Positions 61,690 to 64,000 of a DNA stretch of 64,000 nucleotides are shown here, piece after piece. Within the stretch, counting starts at the first letter, position 1; each line of letters starts with the position of its first letter. This DNA is from Lacrimispora sinapis. GTDB lineage: Bacteria; Bacillota; Clostridia; Lachnospirales; Lachnospiraceae. The notes below the pieces were generated by a model. It saw nothing but the letters and a program-made list of their open reading frames with translations, searched no databases and was not told the DNA's origin. The position numbers and the translations under genes are program-made. Location of the stretch: assembly GCF_043633585.1 (NCBI RefSeq), contig NZ_CP141832.1:682001-746000 (forward strand), given 5' to 3'.

Positions 61690-62069
61690 TTTCAAAAAAC
61701 AGGAAACCATATACTGCAGGAATGAAAGCTGATATCGAAAAAGGCAGAGAAGGAGACTCTGGCCTATGGACCTCGACAGGAAGAGGGCGTCACCGACTGA
61801 GAGCGCCGTCATGTGGGACTTGGCTATGGGAACACTCCGGAGCCGGTAAGCCGAAGCGGCCATGGATCGTAAAGATTTTTGGTGTCATGGGTAGGTTTAT
61901 CCGTATACATGCGTTAAATGTTTGAGTGGAGACATTTGCTGGTCCGTTAGCTTATTTTACGGAAGCATTCATTGCAGATGTTTCAATGCGGGTGGTACCG
62001 CGGGAGATTATAGCCATATAAATCCCGTCCCGGAATATGTAACTGTATTCCGGGACGGGATATTTTATT
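61690..62069 (+). promoter_or_regulatory. T-box riboswitch upstream of aspS-gatCA, Asn/Glu specifier
   Basis: Canonical T-box sequence GCGGGTGGTACCGCGG lies near 61988-62003. It is followed by a very strong terminator: ATCCCGTCCCGGAATA (62022-62037) with TATTCCGGGACGGGAT (62046-62061) and a T-rich tail. Stem I lies upstream. The specifier region reads GGGAACACTCC (61828-61838), which contains AAC (Asn, 61831-61833) overlapping GAA (Glu, 61830-61832). No GAC codon is evident at that position. It would induce aspS and the amidotransferase genes when Asn-tRNA, and perhaps Glu/Gln-tRNA charging, is low. Confidence 0.82.
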
Positions 62070-62126
62070 GTCAAAAACCCTTCACCGGAATCAAAGCAAT
62101 TACATTTAGGTAAGGAGAATAGAACT

Positions 62127-63458
62127 ATGGAATTCATCAAAGGTGTGAAACAGAAAGAAACAATGGAACTCTCAGAAGTAAGTTCCAAAGATTACGCAGG
62201 AAAGACCATCCGCATGGAAGGCACGGTCCATACCATCCGGGATATGGGAGAGGTGGCATTTGTGATCCTCCGCAGGGCAGATGGACTGGTACAGTGTGTC
62301 TTTGAAGAAGGAAAAACGGATTTTGATTTAAGCCTTTTAAAAGAGGAATCCGCCATTCGGGTCACAGGAGTGGTATCTGCGGAAGAACGGGCACCTCATG
62401 GGTTTGAACTCCGTTTGACGGCAATTGAAGTGTTATCACAGCCGGCGGAGGTGCTGCCCATTGCCATCAGCAAGTGGAAATTAAAGACTTCCCTTGAGAC
62501 AAAGCTGGCACTTCGACCCATTACGCTGCGCAATCCCATGGAGCGTGCCAAGTTCCGCATACAGGAAGGGATTGTAAGGGGATTCCGTGATTTCCTTCAT
62601 CTTCAGAAGTTTACGGAGATTCGTACACCAAAGATCGTAGCCCGCGGTGCAGAAGGCGGTTCAAACGTATTTAAGCTGGATTATTTTAATAAAAAAGCAG
62701 AACTTGGCCAAAGCCCTCAGTTTTATAAACAGACCATGGTAGGTGTGTATGACCGGGTGTTTGAAGTGGCTCCGGTTTTCCGTGCGGAAAAACACAATAC
62801 CACAAGACACATCAATGAATACACCAGTATGGATTTTGAAATGGGATATATCGACAGCTTTGTGGAGATTATGGAAATGGAGACCGGTATGCTTCAGTAT
62901 ACCTTTGACCTGCTTTTGAAGGAGTATGCACCGGAGCTTAAGATGCTAAAGGTCCAGCTTCCCGATGTGTCAAACATTCCCATGGTCCGCTTTGATCAAG
63001 CAAAGGAACTGGTTTCAGAAAAATATAACCGGAAAATCAGAAACCCTTATGATCTTGAGCCGGAGGAGGAAGTGTTGATCGGCCGTTATTTTAAGGAAGA
63101 ATGCGGAAGTGATTTTGTATTCGTCACTCATTATCCATCGAAGAAACGTCCGTTTTATGCCATGGATGATCCTGCCGATGAACGGTTTACCCTGAGCTTT
63201 GACCTTTTGTTTAAGGGGCTTGAGATAACCACCGGAGGTCAGAGAATCCACGATTATGACACCATTGTAAAGAAGATGGAGTCCAGAGGAATGAATCCGG
63301 AAGATATTTCTACCTATTTAATGATATTCCGGTACGGTATGCCGCCTCACGGCGGCCTGGGAATCGGACTTGAGCGTCTGACCATGAGGCTTCTTGATGA
63401 GGCCAATATCAGAGAGACGACTCTTTTCCCAAGAGATGTTACAAGACTGGAACCATAG
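62127..63458 (+). CDS. aspS: Aspartyl-tRNA synthetase, archaeal-type, probably nondiscriminating
   Basis: 443-residue class II synthetase of the short (archaeal/AspS2) form: an N-terminal OB-fold anticodon-binding domain (about 20-120) then the catalytic core with AELGQSPQFYKQ, RAEKHNTTRHINEYTSMDFEMGY (motif 2) and GGLGIGLERL (motif 3). It lacks the large insertion domain of bacterial AspRS. gatC and gatA follow directly, and the T-box specifier reads Asn rather than Asp. Together these suggest it also charges tRNA-Asn with Asp for GatCAB to amidate. AAGGAG precedes the ATG. Confidence 0.92.
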   Translation: MEFIKGVKQKETMELSEVSSKDYAGKTIRMEGTVHTIRDMGEVAFVILRRADGLVQCVFEEGKTDFDLSLLKEESAIRVTGVVSAEERAPHGFELRLTAIEVLSQPAEVLPIAISKWKLKTSLETKLALRPITLRNPMERAKFRIQEGIVRGFRDFLHLQKFTEIRTPKIVARGAEGGSNVFKLDYFNKKAELGQSPQFYKQTMVGVYDRVFEVAPVFRAEKHNTTRHINEYTSMDFEMGYIDSFVEIMEMETGMLQYTFDLLLKEYAPELKMLKVQLPDVSNIPMVRFDQAKELVSEKYNRKIRNPYDLEPEEEVLIGRYFKEECGSDFVFVTHYPSKKRPFYAMDDPADERFTLSFDLLFKGLEITTGGQRIHDYDTIVKKMESRGMNPEDISTYLMIFRYGMPPHGGLGIGLERLTMRLLDEANIRETTLFPRDVTRLEP

Positions 63459-63473
63459 AAGGAGGCAGAAGAT

Positions 63474-63767
63474 ATGGCACACATCATTGACGATGAAACG
63501 ATTGAGTATGTTGGGATTCTGGCAAAGCTGGAGCTCAGCCAGGAAGAAAAAGAATCAGCAAAAAAGGAAATGGGCCTTATGCTGGATTATATCGACAAAT
63601 TAAATGAACTGGATACAGAGGGCATCCTACCCATGTCTCATGTGTTTCCGATTGACAACGTGTTCCGGGAAGACGTGGTGGAAAACGGTGATGACAGAGA
63701 AAACATCTTAAAGAATGCTCCCGAAAAGAAAGACGGAGCCTTTAAGGTGCCAAAGACAGTGGATTAG
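63474..63767 (+). CDS. gatC: Asp/Glu-tRNA amidotransferase subunit C
   Basis: 97-residue GatC, which stabilises the GatAB complex that converts Asp-tRNA(Asn) and Glu-tRNA(Gln) to the amide forms. Landmarks are YVGILAKLELSQEE at the N-terminus and the C-terminal FREDVVENGDDRENILKNAPEKKDG(A)F(K)VPK tail. AAGGAGG lies upstream, and the gap to aspS is 15 nt. Confidence 0.95.
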   Translation: MAHIIDDETIEYVGILAKLELSQEEKESAKKEMGLMLDYIDKLNELDTEGILPMSHVFPIDNVFREDVVENGDDRENILKNAPEKKDGAFKVPKTVD

Positions 63768-63778
63768 GGGGAGCGCAG

Positions 63779-64000
63779 ATGACGGAGAAAGAAATATTGT
63801 CCCTTACGGCCGTGGGCCTTGGGAAAAAAATCAAGGAAAAAGAAGTAACCTCTGTGGAAGCCGTAAAGGCAGTTCTAAGCCAGATAAAAGCCATGGAGCC
63901 GGTGCTCAACAGTTATGTTACGGTAGAGGAGGAACGTGCCCTTCGCCAGGCAGAGGAAGTACAGAAACGGATTGATGGGGGAGAACTGACCGGACCGCTG
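63779..64000 (+). CDS. gatA: Asp/Glu-tRNA amidotransferase subunit A (3' end cut by window)
   Basis: The first 74 residues of GatA are visible, starting MTEKEILSLTAVGLG and including the family segment EPVLNSYVTVEEERAL...A. The frame stays open to the window edge, so the amidase Ser-Ser-Lys core lies outside. It follows gatC by 11 nt with GGGGGAG upstream. gatB is expected next. Confidence 0.93.
   Translation, partial: MTEKEILSLTAVGLGKKIKEKEVTSVEAVKAVLSQIKAMEPVLNSYVTVEEERALRQAEEVQKRIDGGELTGPL

Noticed and set aside
1..64000. CRISPR arrays, tRNA or rRNA genes, insertion sequences, prophage genes
   Set aside because: None were seen on either strand by eye; a dedicated search could still find a short tRNA or a degraded element.

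Overview
The window looks like chromosome of an anaerobic, spore-forming member of the Clostridia, probably Lachnospiraceae (Lacrimispora / Clostridium saccharolyticum-like). The reasons are the CotF-type spore-coat genes, a group B [FeFe] hydrogenase, T-box control of aminoacyl-tRNA synthetase genes, a nondiscriminating AspRS-GatCAB route to Asn-tRNA, citrate-lyase fermentation genes, and ABC sugar importers of the Lpl/Ytc type controlled by membrane-bound AraC regulators. The genus is an inference from gene content. I saw no insertion sequence, prophage, CRISPR array, rRNA or tRNA gene.

Layout. 1-2.9 kb: end of a purine nucleoside phosphorylase gene, a [FeFe] hydrogenase, and two small spore-coat genes. 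3.0-9.1 kb: a tricarboxylic-acid module (PrpF-like isomerase, CitMHS transporter, aconitase-family hydratase, GntR/FCD regulator) with a clear promoter and a palindromic operator/hairpin. 9.2-17.2 kb: housekeeping genes (polysaccharide deacetylase, rRNA methyltransferase, ECF S component with a DUF4430 protein, a cut-down sirtuin-like protein, hisH, hisF, ung, uppP, DAHP synthase). 17.3-30.9 kb: a citrate-fermentation region (citX, citDEFG, a two-component system, a Ca2+ P-type ATPase, a second CitMHS transporter, oadB and a 43-residue oadG-like gene). 31-37.2 kb: a membrane protein, DUF3892 protein, carbonic anhydrase, GGDEF protein, T-box and tyrS, HD-GYP protein. 37.3-51.1 kb: a rhamnogalacturonan-oligosaccharide locus (AraC sensor, two permeases, binding protein, YetA/PL26-type lyase, PL11-SGNH fusion, GH105, deacetylase). 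51.4-61.6 kb: a small membrane protein, mntP, then a second pectin-type locus (binding protein and AraC sensor on the minus strand; two permeases, binding protein and GH28 on the plus strand). 61.6-64 kb: a T-box followed by aspS, gatC and the start of gatA.

How the genes fit together. Citrate, possibly as a metal complex, would enter through CitMHS. It would be split by citrate lyase to acetate and oxaloacetate, and oxaloacetate decarboxylated by a Na+-pumping OadB complex whose alpha subunit lies outside the window. A Ca2+-exporting ATPase in the same region would make sense if the imported species is Ca-citrate. The two pectin loci have permeases and binding proteins but no ATPase gene, and their enzymes lack signal peptides. 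They therefore appear to import oligogalacturonides or rhamnogalacturonan fragments and finish degradation in the cytoplasm.

The most interesting leads are: the Ca2+-ATPase in the citrate region; the prpF/CitMHS/hydratase module, which parallels E. coli ybhHIJ and has no assigned substrate; the T-box before aspS-gatCA with overlapping Glu and Asn codons; the PL11-SGNH fusion; a kinase with a Glu-substituted receiver; and an AraC sensor translationally coupled to its own binding-protein paralogue.
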